In this document: positions 11,177 to 23,858 of the stretch, one piece after another
How positions within the stretch are numbered: the stretch's first letter is position 1
Layout of the letters: each line of letters opens with the position of its first letter
The notes under the pieces: generated by a model
Told to the model about the DNA's origin: nothing
What the model saw: only the letters and a program-made list of their open reading frames with translations
Database searches by the model: none
Origin: Hymenochaete sp. R1
Taxonomy: Eukaryota > Basidiomycota > Agaricomycetes > Hymenochaetales > Hymenochaetaceae
DNA length: 64,000 nucleotides
Reading direction: 5' to 3'
Assembly: GCA_019400425.1 (NCBI GenBank)
Contig: JAFREE010000025.1
Span: forward strand, 124,001 to 188,000
Made by a program: the position numbers and the translations under genes

Positions 11177-14100
11177 TATCGGTTCTTTTCTCTGCTCATT
11201 CTCATTTCCCCGTTTGCCTTGCCTTCTTTTCTCTTTATCTTCTCCCATTTTCCGTGATCTTTATTCGATTTCTTCTGAGTTGTCTATGTCGTCTGTCTCC
11301 GTCTCCATCTCCGTCTGCCTATTCTTTTCTCTCTTATCGCACTGTACATTGTTTAGGTCCCCATGCTCGCATTGTCTGTATAAAGGTATCATACATCTCC
11401 CCGTCTCCATCCCCTCTCCCTTTCCCTCTCTCTCTCCTCCCCTTCCCGCACCCCTTGCTCGTGACGATTATTGTCTCCCTTCTGTCCATTTATCTCGTGT
11501 TTCTTGGTTCGGTTAAACCCTTCCCTGTCCCCCATTACCCTGTCCCCTCGTCAATACTATTCCCCCATGCCACCCACTTTCCCCCAAGTAGCTCTCCTCC
11601 CACCCTCCTTCCCTTCCCTCTCCTATCTCATCCCATCTTATATCCTCTTCTCTTATTGTTGATCTCGACAGCGATAGCGAACACAAGAGCTGGGAAAAAA
11701 ATCACAATGCGAGTGCTTCCGTGGCTTCTATGCTTCTCTTCTTTCCTTTTTCTTGCGATTGCGATTTAATTTGAGTGAGCCTCAGTGAGGTTGAGGAATG
11801 GCGTCATAAAGTCCGTCCGAGGAATCGAAAAATCGAAGTTTGGGAAGGGGGAAAGAGAACGAGAAGGACGTTTTGATTTCTTTCTAATCTCCGAGCGACT
11901 CACTCGTTGAGGGGGCACGTTGCTGGTACTGTTAGTATTACTATCACTTTTATTGTTGACTTACCTTGGTAACTTGGTAACTTGTGCGTGTGCTGCGCGT
12001 GAGGCGTGAGTTCCATTTTTGAAAAAAGGTGGATTCTTACTAGTAGAAGGTCCGGGCGGGCGGATGATTTCCCAGCTCCTAGCTCCCAACACCCAGCAGC
12101 TATCATCTTTTATTATTATCAAGACAACGTCAACGCCATGCCATGCCATGTCATGCCGATGTGTTTTTCAAGTTGGGGGTTAGCGGTCATGTGTGGGGGG
12201 GTCGCTTTGTATCAATATCAGGATCACTATGATTGGTATTTACCACTACCATTTTCCTAGCAATCGAATCCGAAAGTGCTTCCGTCCGTCTTTGGGATCA
12301 TCTGTTTATCTGTTCATCTATTTACTCATTTGTTCTTGGGTGTTTTTTTTTGGGAGGGCCAGCCAGCCAGCTCAGAGGCCTAGGTACCGTTTATCTTTTA
12401 CCCTTTACCCTTTTTACTCTGAGGTGTGCGTGGGTGCAGGTGGCGTGCAGGCCATTGGCACAGGGATTCAAGTTGCCTCACTGGCAGGCTCCCGCTCAAT
12501 CTCAATCTACCAGTGAGCATCTCCAGTACTAGTGTCAGCTTGAGTACTCGTAGGTAAGGTATGGGATAAATCTAAATACGGTAGACCGGCGTGTATGCGT
12601 GGACGTGATCGAATCGCGGGTCCGGGAAACCCAAGAAAAGAAATTCGCTGAGGCTGAGGACTCGGGGAGTGGTACTGACTGAGGAATGAGGAGATGAGGA
12701 AGATGACGTCGGACGACTCACGACGACAGTCACGGTGGCGTTTGTTTCCTGTTCTCCTTCGCCGCCCGTCCCTATCATGATGAATACTTCAAGTATGTTA
12801 CAATTCTGACTGACTGGACTGGCGGTCGACTTCAAGTATCAGGTAACACGTTGTTGAGCTTGCGGCCTTCAAGTACAGGTTAGAGACAGACATCCCTTCA
12901 ATACTGGTCCCGATCCTCCCCCAATTCATAAACTTCAAAGCCCCCATGTATCCCCGAGCCACCGAACCGAGAACGCCTGTCAACTTTTCTTTCAATTGAA
13001 TTTTCAGACTAGTACTGTGAGTCTCAATCGGGTGGGAACATTGATATTGATAATGACATCAATATCCATATCGCTTAGGTGAGTCACGGTGGCATGGAAG
13101 AAGGGAACTGCGTGTTTGAGGAGTCCCGTTTAAGCATTGAGTCATTGTAAGTTTGACTTTGGATCGAGTAGGCGATGATGGGCGTTCAGACAGGACACCC
13201 GGTGCAACATGAAGGAAGCAACCTCGATTCCTGAAGGAAGCTGGCCCCAAAGCAGCAAACGTCGATGGTCCTGATACGAGACGAGTGCTGAACGTCTGGT
13301 ATGCCATGCATGCTTGATCCCTAATGCCTAATGCATGTGCCTGCCAGTACGTGTAACGTGAGAGCCCCGAGGTGATTGTGATTGATTGTATGATTGTGAA
13401 TAACTGTATGTATGAACCCCGGGAGGCCAGACCAGACAGATGAACATATTCGTTAATTCAAATTGAATTTGAATCAGATCAGGACGAAGGACGCAACACG
13501 TTCTGAGTTAGAAGCCCATTTCTGGATTCACCCATGTTCATATTCTGTCATCGTCGTTCGGTCCAATTCGGTTCGAGTCAATGGGTGGGAAAGCGGGTCC
13601 GTTCCGACCTGACGTCGAGAATCCTTTTAGCGCCTCCGATTGAAGATTGGGCGCACCAGTACAGTACTAGTCATCCAGCGCCCGTCGCCCCCGTCTTTAG
13701 AAAATATGCTTTCGGAAGTTCAGGCCAAGTCTTCTCAGAGAAGCTCGAGCGGGCGGATAGAGTGATAATGAATGACTCGGGCTGACTCGGTCGCGGTCAT
13801 TGATGGTATTCCTAGCTCTAGCTGGTAGTAGTCCACGCGTTCCGTGGACGAGAAAACGAATGCTTGCAGTGGATGAGGGCTGGGAACCCCATCAGTTAGT
13901 ACTGAAAGGTACCGGTATCATTGGAAGAAGAGCTTTAGGTAGGAAACCGCAGAGCTGGAAAAAGTCGAAGCTCGATTCTCGGCTGAACGGTCAAGGACCG
14001 TCAAAGTCGGGCGGGTCACACGAGTAGGAAAAATGAGATTATCGCGTGTCGTGTGTTTGCACAACACCGTTATCGTTCGTATTTCGACCCCCAGTAGATA

Positions 14101-14705
14101 GATGATGTCTCACATTAAATCAAGCGCGTCGCGTGAAGGATGTGTACATATCGTATCTGCGTACCGTATCAGTAGCTTATATCGGTGAGCATATCAAAGA
14201 AAAGGTTTTATTGATAACCAAAGAAATCTGAAACACCTTGAAACCCAAACATAGGATGATAGAGGCTCGCCACCGCTTCGCGTACACAATGCCCCTCTCT
14301 TCTACTCTGTCTAAGAACCACCCACCCTGGTCGGAGTCGCGACAAACACCGCTACGGACAAGACACGAACGATAGTGTTTCCTTTCCTTTCCCCGGCTTC
14401 GTTTTCGCACATCCATCTGTATGGTGGGTCTCGGTGTTTGTGCGTGTGGGGTAAACCATCTTCGAAACGGGAGTGTGATTCTCCGATTGGGTCGTTCCAG
14501 TGCCGCTTCTTGTATTTCTTCCTTCCACCTCACAATTGGATGTGCCGGGGTCGAATCCTTCAAGCCGGGGGGACAAACCAACTCCTACACGGAAACGAAG
14601 ACGAAGCCTTCCTCGTCGGCATAGAAGAAGCTGCAATAGTGGAGTGAGTTATACCCTTCCTTCCCGATCGTTGACATTCCAGATACGTAGCACCACGGTC
14701 ACAAT
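11177..14705. other. Long convergent intergenic region
   Basis: 3.5 kb between two convergent genes with no supported coding sequence. 11180-11700 is pyrimidine-rich, probably 3' UTR of the upstream gene. The rest is mixed-composition sequence with short open stretches lacking coding character. Three copies of CTTCAAGTA occur at 12787, 12830 and 12867, and GTACT/AGTACT words recur from 12.5 to 13.9 kb. I found no tRNA-like or transposon-like structure. Confidence 0.5.
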
Positions 14706-16169
14706 TCATTGCTTCGGCTCATGGACCGGAGGAGGTGGATTCCAAAAGTCCTTGGCCTCAGGAGACATATCGTCCAAAGAGGGTAGTCTCGAAGAGTCTA
14801 TGTATTGAACTGCCGTCGCAACAAACACGGTTCGGTGGGTGGCGTGATATTGAAATGGTTCTGAACGGAGAAACGGGACTGGTGTTGTTCCATGATTGAT
14901 TGTTGGTTGATGATTGTGAGGGTGGCAGGGGCGGGTCGAGAGATCAGGAAGTCGCACCGAAACCGGGGTGAGTGGGTGATTGTTTGATGTGGCCAAATTT
15001 GGACAAACAGGAAAAGGACAAACAGCGACCAATTTCAGTTTGGCTGCGCCACGGTTTGGAAGGGGAATGTCAGATGTCACGGACCTATGCGACTTATACA
15101 AGGAGCTTGTTTGTTCAAGTCGTGTGTGGGGCTGGCGAGTTCAAGTTTGAAAGGAATGCACAGGGGTGAAAACGTGTCATAAGCAAGAAGGGATGGTTGT
15201 TGGGGCCTTCTATTAGTGGGTGTAATGCGAACTGCAGCTCCGGAACTTACGAGTCGACCAGTTCCTGAAAACCGTTTCCCAGGACGATGAGCTTGGACAA
15301 GCGCTCGGGGTGCCAGTTCGCACGCAGGATGTTCTCGTAGAGAAAGTACTCGCAATGGACCATGTACGCAATCGTCCGCCGTTCAAGGACATAGCTGCCT
15401 TCCTGAAAAAAAGCACTATTTGAGAACTTCTTATAATAAGGACGTAGAAGGAGCGAGAAGCATTAATCAGGAAGTAAGGCGCCGCCAGAGCCGGACCTGC
15501 CTAAAGGCAGTTGCGCCAGAAAAAGAAGCAACCGGTTTAAAACGATGACATAGGCATACATACCTTGTCCTCGGATGAAACTTGAATCCCGAACGAAGCT
15601 AGTAAACTCTTGTCTTCATCTGAGAAGACCGGATCGAAAGCCTGAACGCTGTTGACTGCATTCTAGAGGAAGCGGTTTGATAGGGGCGTTGCGACGAGGC
15701 GGTGATAAAAGGGTGCAATCAGACACGCAGACTCGACGTGGTGAGTTCAGTTGGGGTGCCCGCACCGACAAGATGCCATCTCGCAGTTCCAGGAGGAAGC
15801 ATAACTGAACACGAGCTTGAATTGACTCTGTTGGACTCCCCAATCCAAGGCACAGGATGTCGATGGCTGTCCCTTCGTCCCCAGGCGGAGTGGACACCGC
15901 ATCAGACACGATTTCTACATAAGAGAAGTATCTGAGAAGTGTCATAGTGACTCTTCGCGAAAAGGGTCGAAAGTAAACGTACTCGAACAGTTCTGCAACC
16001 AAACTGGATCACCATGCAGTTCCTTCATGGTACGCTCGATGAGATCTGCCGGAGAGGATGCCAGTGACCGCCCATTTATGTTTTTCCGTTTCTTCTTCTT
16101 TCGAGTAATCAATGTAAACGTGTCTTGATATCTGAAGTCCGAGTCGACAAGCGTGTTCGAGTCGTTCAT
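14706..16169 (-). CDS. SRR1-like domain protein (Ber1 family)
   Basis: Family named for plant SRR1 and yeast Ber1; the molecular activity is not settled. Minus-strand exons 16169-15983, 15914-15766, 15662-15564 and 15402-15251 are well supported. They carry a basic N-terminus (RKKKKRKNINGR), then ILCLGLGSPTESIQARVQLCF (the SRR1 glycine motif), AFDPVFSDEDK, the segment TIAYMVHCEYFLYENIL with its conserved His-Cys, and KLIVLGNGFQELV. The 3' part is less sure: a final exon from about 15084 to 14706 stays in frame and ends with ATAVQYIDSSRLPSLDD, which looks like the family C-terminus, but its middle is unlike the family and may hide another intron. Total in this model is 321 residues. Confidence 0.8.
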
Positions 16170-17130
16170 GGGTATGCAAAGGTCTGAAATTTGGTGATCG
16201 AATGAAACTTTGAGAGAGGAAGTTTCTAAGAACTGACCAGAAGAAGATGAGAGAGCAAGAGATCGACGCTTAGTCTATATTAGGTATGCATCTTTCTTTC
16301 TTTGGATGATGACTTCGAACTTGAAATTATCCCCTCCCCGCACAACACCTAGCTTCAGTTAAATGGAAGGGAAAGGCCGTGCGCCACGAGCGGCGAGCAT
16401 TGGAGAAAATTCAATGGCAGAACAGAAAAGCCGTTATATTGTGTCGTGTTGGTTTTTCTCTTCGTTTTGAAATAGGAGGGAATGACTCGACTGAAAGCTG
16501 GCTTATGATGTCAGAATGCAGGCTTCCTCGCCAACGTGGATGGTCCAGTATAGCGGTATATCAGGTTTTGAGGATGAATCGTCGTCCAATTTTGAAGAAC
16601 GTGTGCGCCATAGATGTGCCGCTGAATACCAGACCAGACTCAGACTCACCAGAGTATTAATATTGGTGATCGACGCAGAGTGCCACGATCACCGGCCGAA
16701 TACACCGAACCAAGCAACCCTAGGCCTACTTTCGCAACTTCGACCTTAGAGAGTGTACACGTTCACCGCAATCTACCGTCTTTTCAAGCCCGTTTCGAGT
16801 ACTTTCTGAGTCAGCTTTCTCGACTGCGCCTACGATTTCTTCGCTGACTGTACTGTACATGTGCGCGGCTACTGCTTTTATGGAATTGACCTTGTGCGGA
16901 TCTCGGAGTGGAAGGAAAGAGAGCGAGTCAGGAGACCAAGGCCGAAAGAAAAGGGAGGGGCGCGTGGGCTGGGCCCGGCACAGGCACTCAACGTCATATC
17001 TGACCCCTCCGCATCTGTCGATATCCCGCCCTTTCTATCGTCCACGTTAATATATAGGTCCATTTCTTGTGTTCCAAACATACCTTTATTGGACCCCTAC
17101 CCCGATCTCTTTCGTCCGTACACAACCACC
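16170..17130. other. Divergent promoter region between SRR1-like gene and EGT1
   Basis: About 960 bp between two divergently transcribed genes. No gene is supported. A TATATA element at 17051-17056 lies 75-80 bp before the EGT1 start and is the clearest core-promoter signal. Confidence 0.5.
17051..17056 (+). promoter_or_regulatory. TATA box candidate for EGT1
   Basis: TATATA preceded by TTAA, 75 bp upstream of the ATG at 17131. The start itself has a good context (ACCACCATGG). Confidence 0.5.
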
Positions 17131-20100
17131 ATGGCATCTTTGCCACCATCGAACAGCGACTCGTGCATCCTTGATGTCCGCAGCGACGCTATTGTAACGG
17201 AAGCGGGCTCCAAGAGTGGGAGTGCAGACTTGCGCGTCCAAGCTTTGGAAGGTCTCCGCAAACCCACTGGCGAGAAGACGCTGCCGACCATGCTTCTCTA
17301 CAGCGAACACGGCCTGCGCCTTTACGACACCATCACGACAGAATGCCCAGAATATTACCTCTTTCCGTGAGCGGACAAACTTGCTACTCGTTTTCTCGCA
17401 CGTGTCTCACGTACTCATACATTCTCTTTCCAGCGCCGAAGAGAGGATTTTAAAATCCCACTCGGACAGCATTGTACGCACTATGCTATCACAGAATCAG
17501 GATCAAGACTCGGTGGAGGAACCTGTTCTGCTTGAGCTTGGCGCAGGGTGAGTGTATGCACTCCGTTTAATACCGAACGCGTCGCGACGCGTCGTCGTGT
17601 CGATGCCTTCTTTGTCAAGAGGTTATCTCCCTATCTTATCTCATCGTCGTAAAGGCACCTTTTTTTTGGCAGAACCGTTCTCCTTCTTCTAAAAGTTCCG
17701 AACTGATGCAGATATCACAGGGCCTTACGGAAGACGTCACACGTCCTTCTCGCACTGGCTAGACATGTGTCCTCTACACCCTGCATTTATAAAGACAGCC
17801 GCCCAAACCCCTTGACTTACTTCGCCCTCGATCTCGAAAAAGCGGAACTGGAGCGTACCCTTTCTGAACTCATGGCAAAGCACGGAGACGAGCTCACCAG
17901 CAAGGTTGATGCCAAAGGCATGTGGGGAACCTACGAAGATGGTCTCAAGTTTATTCGGGATGGAGGACTGGACTCGAAATCCTTAAACGACTCGAAGGAC
18001 GCGGGCGACTATCTTTCGCAGTCCTCCCGTTCTTATCGCTCGCCCTCAAGAGACAGTGATGAACAGAGCCCGTTTAGGCCCGGCTCGCCGCATTCATACT
18101 CCTCGCACACGATCAGTTCACATGTCGAGTCCCTCACGCCTCCATCCAGCCCTGGCTCAGACGGGGGCTTGAAACACATTTCGAGGCCTTTACACCTCAT
18201 GTTCCTTGGCTCATCCCTCGGAAACTTTGACCGAGAATCGGCCACAAACTTCTTACGCGATCTTCCCCTGCGTCCAGGTTCTGGTGATACGCTTCTAATC
18301 GGTCTGGACCACGATAACCCGAAAGACGAGGTCGAACTTGCGTATAATGATCCCAAGGGTATCACGAGGGAATTTATACTGCATGGTTTGAAGGAGGCCG
18401 GTAAAGCTTTAGGAGACGAAACTCTCTTTGATAGGAAGAATTGGGAATATTTCAATCAATTCAACGTGGAGCAGCGTGCGTGCTTTGCTGTTCTCTATAT
18501 GTTCCTTCTGTATTGAATTCGATTGCATAGGCCGCCATGAGGCTTACTACCGGTCTAAGGTAGACCAGAAGATCGTTGTCCCCGGAACTGAACAAACCAT
18601 ATCAATTCTAGCGGGCGAATTGCTCAACGTTGAGATATCGAACAAGGTGTGTGTACTAGCACTGCCGCTCATAAGACAGCATCTGAACACCTTGCCTTAG
18701 TTCTCGGATAAGGATGCATATGCTATGTTCACGGAAGCAAGCCTTCGCCCCATCACGAGATGGACTGACGAAGCTGGCCGCTACTCTCTCTGGCTTCTCG
18801 AACGCCCGGCATTCACTTTCCCGCTCCTCTCCCGTTCCGATCCATTCGGAGTCCCGAAGCTTGAGGATTGGAAGGTGATGTGGAAGGCCTGGGACAGTAT
18901 AACGTTGGGAATGATCCCTCGCAGCATGTTGTTCACCAGGCCAATTGACCTTCGTCACATTTGCTTGTTCTATCTGGGACATATTCCGGCATTCTTGGAT
19001 ATCCACTTGAGCCGATTACTCAACGAGCCTCACACCGAGCCGGAATACTTTAAGACTATATTTGAAGTAAGGCAGCTTCTTCGACGTATGAAGCTTTAAT
19101 GGATAGTATTGAAATGCTGTATAGCGTGGTATCGACCCTCACGTCGACGATCCTAACCAATGTCATGTGAGTCTCCTTTCTTTAGCTATCTGAAAAACTC
19201 TGTATGTTCTTACATTATTCAAGCCTCATTCCGAGGTCCCCGAAGCAGACGATGAGTGGCCAACTCTCGAGTCGATCATCAATTTTCGTGACAGGGTTCG
19301 AAGCCGCTTGGTCCGACTGTACGACGACCTTGCATCAGGTAAACGTAAAATCACTCGAACAATCGGTCGTGTTCTCTTCATGACCTTAGAACACGAAGGA
19401 TTCCATGCTGAGGTTCGTAACGAACAGGACGAATGAAAGTTAGTAGTTGCTCACGCATTTTCCAGACCCTCCTCTACATGTTATTGCAAGGCGCCGGCGT
19501 ACCAGGAGGCACGCTTTCTCCTCCAGGATTCGCTACTCCCAACTGGGACATCCTCGCAGAGCAGTGGACGCGTGTCGAGAAACCAGCGGAGCCTACTGTT
19601 ACTTTAGGCCCAGCAACTGTTGCCATTGGCCACGAAGATTCTGAGGCTAAAGACGAGAATGAAGATATTAAATATGATCTGGAGGACGTCGAGTATGGTT
19701 GGGACAACGAACATCCTCGACGCGAGGTTGAAGTTGAGGAGTTCCGCATCGAGTGGAGGCCCGTAAGCAATGGCCAGTTCTTTGAATTCTATGAGAAAGG
19801 TGGGAAGGATGTCGTGACGCTCCCTGCGAGCTGGATCGAAATTGACGGAGTCATCCAAGTGAGTATACTGTCCTTCTGTCTGGTCTCAATATGCGCCAGT
19901 CGCTTATGAATGCAACCAGGTTCGGACTCTGTACGGGCCCGTCCCGATGGAAGTGGCGCAGAATTGGCCTGTACTTACGTCGTATGACGATCTCTCCAAA
20001 TACGCCCAAGTCAGAGGTGGTCGTCTCCCGACTGAGGCAGAGTTACGCTTATTCTTCGACAAGTTCGAGAGCGGATACGAAGGCGGCTCAAACATCGGCT

Positions 20101-20570
20101 TCAGAAATTGGCATCCTCTTCCGTATGTGTGATACCTCAATGCGCTGCCTTAAAATGATTGATGTTCAATGACCTTGGGTGAACTAGGGCAACGACCGGA
20201 GGAAAGCGAAATGGCGGCAAAGGGCATAACGGCGGCGTTTGGGAATGGACGACCACAGTGTTTGACAATTACGAAGGGTTTGAAAAGTCAAGTCGTTACC
20301 CAGGGTAATCTCGCATCTCACATTCTCGTGATCCTGAGCTAACGTCTTTCTAGGTATTCAACTGATTTCTTTGATGGCAAGCACCAAGTAGTGGTGAGTT
20401 GTCTCTTAGAATGCGATGTAGCCGAGACGGCATGCTGATTTATCTTTTTTTAGATTGGTGGATCGTATGCAACAATCCCTCGTCTCGCTGAGCGTCGTTC
20501 CCTGCGTAACTATTATCAGCATAATTACCCATATCCATGGGTCGCTGCCAGGATCGCATACGACGCTTAG
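17131..20570 (+). CDS. EGT1: Ergothioneine biosynthesis protein Egt1 (EgtD-EgtB fusion)
   Basis: Bifunctional enzyme: trimethylates histidine with SAM to hercynine, then forms hercynylcysteine sulfoxide with cysteine and O2. Twelve exons (17131-17366, 17434-17547, 17721-18475, 18531-18646, 18701-19066, 19125-19166, 19224-19412, 19466-19858, 19920-20122, 20188-20304, 20354-20393, 20454-20570) give 895 residues. The methyltransferase half has ELGAG (about 113-117), FLGSSLGNF and AYNDPKGIT. The DinB-like iron-binding part has HEGFHAE (about 600-606). The C-terminal FGE-sulfatase fold has GGRLPTEAELRLF, GGVWEWTTTVFD and IGGSYATIPRLAERRS. A Ser-rich insertion after EDGLKFIRDG, about residues 200-250, is specific to this protein. 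Both catalytic halves look intact. Confidence 0.95.
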
Positions 20571-20896
20571 GCGATGTTAAAACGAGACGAGTCAAAAATA
20601 ATATGTAGCTATCAGTTTAGCATTTGGAATGGCGTGTACGAATAGGGAAAGATGAATTCCGATGTGCTTGTAATGCTATGAGGCAGACAGTAAGGTCTCC
20701 ATACGAATCACTGCTTTGGCTGTTTGTAGGAAATATGGATGTTTAGTAAAGAAGAATCCAAAAAATAGTTATGTCCGTTGAGAAACGATGCGAGAGAGAT
20801 CCGAAGAGATAAATAAAGGAAGAAAGAAAGAAAGAAAAATGTAATGAATATTAATGTAGGAAGGATGAAGATAATCGTTTCAATAACTATTGAAGA

Positions 20897-21755
20897 TCAG
20901 TACCTACACTCAAAGCAGTGAGGGAATAGACGTACAATACGAGCCCGGCTGGGCTTGGACTTAGGTGCTGAGGACTCCCTATTTATCGGGGCGAGGTACG
21001 CCTTATCAAATGGTTGCTCGAGCGGCTGTATGATTTGCTCGACCATCAACGTTCGATCCGATTCGTCTGATATACGTATTTCGGGGACAGATATTCCTGG
21101 AATGGAAGATAGTACGACAATTTCCCCAGTTTCTCCAGCCACGTTAGCGTGCTCCGAGGGTTGCTCTTCGAACCTTGGATGGCGCGCAGGAGAAGAACGC
21201 ATCGTCATTGTCATCTGTTCGTCATCTTCTGAGTCTGAGTCGCTGGCGAACATGTCGTGGAGAGCGTCGGCTCCGCGCTGGCCCTTAGGCAGACTCTGAG
21301 CCTCAGCGAATCGAACATGTCTGGAACCATCGTCCAAGAGCGGTGAGCTCTTCGTTCTGCACACTTTAGATGATGGAGGATAGAGATAGCACACGGCAAA
21401 CTGGTAACAATTGTGAGTCATTAGTACATAATCGTTTCAGACAGGACGAAGCACGTACGCCATATTTACTTTCCTCCCGAAGGCATGAGCGAGTCGGTTC
21501 TAAGGTCGTATTGCTACGAGTCCGGATGGGCCGAGGAGTCTGTTCTGGTACGGGTTCCCGCTTCAAGCCGACATTGATGTTCCAGAGAAGGCTGGTTCCT
21601 GGCAGCGAAGCGCTTCGTTTTCGCAACGAACCTGTTGATTTTACTCTCTTGATTCGTTGGTTTGTGTATGACTAGTGTATGGTTAGCCTATGTAATGGTG
21701 TGCTGAGAGGTTGAATGCTCACCGGACCGTTGCTGACGTAGAAAGAGGGAAGCAT
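20897..21755 (-). CDS. Hypothetical protein with RVxF-like (PP1-docking) motif
   Basis: I do not recognise this family. Minus-strand exons 21755-21723, 21671-21459 and 21400-20897 join in frame to 249 residues. The N-terminal third is basic (KRVKSTGSLRKRSASLPG) with a short conserved-looking WNINVGLKREPVPEQTPRP. The middle has RHVRFAEAQ, which fits the [KR]-x-V-x-F pattern that docks on protein phosphatase 1, followed by an acidic ASDSDSEDDEQ. The C-terminus ends in a Lys/Arg-rich SAPKSKPSRARI. The last bases could be spliced (a GTACGT follows Ile), giving a slightly different tail. A regulatory subunit or nuclear role is inference only. Confidence 0.6.
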
Positions 21756-22274
21756 TGTAGTTTAGTTGTTATGGCCTATTAGCTGTTACATTTCTTTGAG
21801 AATCTGGCATCTCTTTATAAACGTTGAGGCTTCCAAGTACAGGTCTCGGGCGTCGGTGCGAAGAAAGGGGTACCGCAGCGACTGCGATACAAGAAACCGG
21901 AAAGCCTGACACCATGCTGCGCATCCTGCATAGTTTGAATTTCTTCCCTTCTGACTTTCCGCCAAGGCTCCACTCGGATTCACTGCCTCCAGAGGACGGA
22001 CGAGGAATGAGGAAGAGATCCGAAACAAACGCAAGAAGAAAGCTGAGAACGGAGAAAACTCAAGAATGAGACTCTGAAACGAAACCCGCGGTAGCCAATG
22101 CCAGTCCGACCTTTTCGTCATCGGATGCTCTAAAAGTGCGATCGACCGCCGATCACTTCTTATTTTGGTCAGCTATGCTGACTTAGTGAAGCAGCTTGAT
22201 ACCCACCGAAAGCCAGTGTTTTCCTTGGTCTCATTCAATTTCCACCTTATTCTCAATCAGTTATTCGAATCAAG
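21756..22274. other. Divergent promoter region
   Basis: About 520 bp between the minus-strand unknown gene and the plus-strand MIT gene. A 111-codon minus-strand frame (22121-21786) starts with ATG but has no family match and stops just before the next gene start; I treat it as leader or chance. Confidence 0.4.
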
Positions 22275-23858
22275 ATGTCGGAGAAGTTGTCGCTTCTGGA
22301 CCAGGTATGCATGATGTTGCAGCACTCTTTGTTTTTGTTGGTCCGCGGCCAACAGGCTATCCTCAGGGCCATGAGCATGCCAGTTCCGCTTCCGAGTATC
22401 TAAGCCGGGGCCTCCTACTACAGGCAGCGGAAGAACACTACAAAGCAGCGGAGGCATTTCAAAAGTGCATCGAGCAGTCTACGGATGACCATGTACGTCC
22501 TGTTGTCTCGTGTCCCATGGCGTATTGCTGAGACGAGACATGATACGCTTGTCTCGGATTTCTGTTAGACCAAAAATACACTTAGGAAACTATGCACGCA
22601 TCATAACGCTGCAGGGAAGGACTTGCAGAGGCGTATAGCGAAGCTTAAGGAAGAAGGGAAGGACCCCTCCGTACCGCAATTGCCCCAAAGCTCTCGTTCA
22701 GGGATGAAAAGCGATTCGGTGACCCTCAGGCCCCCTTCTCGTGGAAGAAACCTCGATTCCTCAACGAATACGTTCGACGAATCATTTATGCTTTTGAATC
22801 AGCAGGTATTTGTGTCAATAAATTTTTTGTATGGCATTTTCTCACTTGTATTGGACTTGTCGATTCAGAACGATGGCAACGGGGAAGACTCGCCATTCGA
22901 TTTGTTTTGGAAAGTCACAGGTGAAATCATGGTCAATTTGTCGCAGCCAATGTCATTCCAGACAGCAGCCATGGCTGCGCTTGATGCTGTAGAGAGTCGT
23001 TCTGTGTCTCGATCCAGTAGTACGCAGCAGCAGCAACCAAACGGACGGGATTCTCAGAGCTCCTCCAAAGTATCCGAGAAGCTCTTGAAGAGCAAGGTTG
23101 ACAAGGAGAATGAACCTCTCGGTGATGAGTTTGATTTTGAGGATGACGGTATGTCTTATTTTTTTATTAGTATTTTCATGTCTTTGAATCTTTATAGATT
23201 ACGACTCTCTTGATGACTTCTGTCTTATCCCTTCTAAAAACGAGGACTCATCGACTGCCCGACTTAAAAAAGAGAATGCGTCATTGAAATCGAAGCTGGA
23301 AGCCATTGAAAAACAAATGGTCTCAGTTCAGAAGCAGATGACTCTCAGGAACGAGCAAGATCAACACCTACGTGATAACATAATGTTGGCACGGAAAGAA
23401 GTGTGTCGAACTCTTGCATTTTGAAAACATCTTAATAATGTATGGTGCAGGCGCAACGAGCTATGGCAGCTTCAGTGTCTTTCACTGCACCAACGCCCTT
23501 TTCAATGCCGAACATAAATGCGCAAAGCATGACCGTGGCTCCACCAAGTACTATTAACGGTCGGGATAAGGAAATGCAACATCTTCGGCGAATCAAAGAA
23601 TTGGAGGACGAGGTTCGTACAGTGAAGGCTGAGAACGAGAAACAGGTCAGTGCTACGGGAATACGTGTGTATATTCGTTCGCCTAATCGTATAAAATAGC
23701 GCGCTATGATAACGAAGTTCCGTGAAAGATGGGAACGATTGAAGGAATCGGCAAAACGAAAGAAGAGTGCAAGGATGACCGAAAATGCGGATTTGGGCGC
23801 GCGTGAACGTATAGATGAGGACCCAGAGGCAGAAGCCGCTGCCACTGCTGAGGCCTAA
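22275..23858 (+). CDS. MIT-like domain plus coiled-coil protein, candidate Atg38/NRBF2 relative
   Basis: Seven exons (22275-22304, 22367-22492, 22569-22805, 22869-23148, 23198-23400, 23451-23645, 23700-23858) give 409 residues. Residues about 17-75 form a three-helix MIT/TPR-like unit: YLSRGLLLQAAEEHYKAAEA, then a second helix with TKNTLRKLCTHHNAAG and a third LQRRIAKLKEEGK. A second helical block FWKVTGEIMVNL lies near residue 145. Then come a Ser/Gln-rich linker, an acidic patch EFDFEDDDYDSLDDF, and two coiled coils (ARLKKENASLKSKLEAIEKQ and LEDEVRTVKAENEKQ). N-terminal MIT plus C-terminal coiled coil is the plan of Atg38/NRBF2, the autophagy PI3-kinase subunit, but sequence alone does not prove it. 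Confidence 0.75.

Noticed and set aside
11170..11769. 199-codon Ser/Pro/Leu-rich plus-strand frame
   Set aside because: Arises from a pyrimidine-rich region after the stop of the 10091 gene; looks like 3' UTR.
21786..22121. 111-codon minus-strand frame with an ATG
   Set aside because: No homology or splice partner; sits in a divergent promoter. Could be an upstream frame of the 21755 gene but not supported as a gene.
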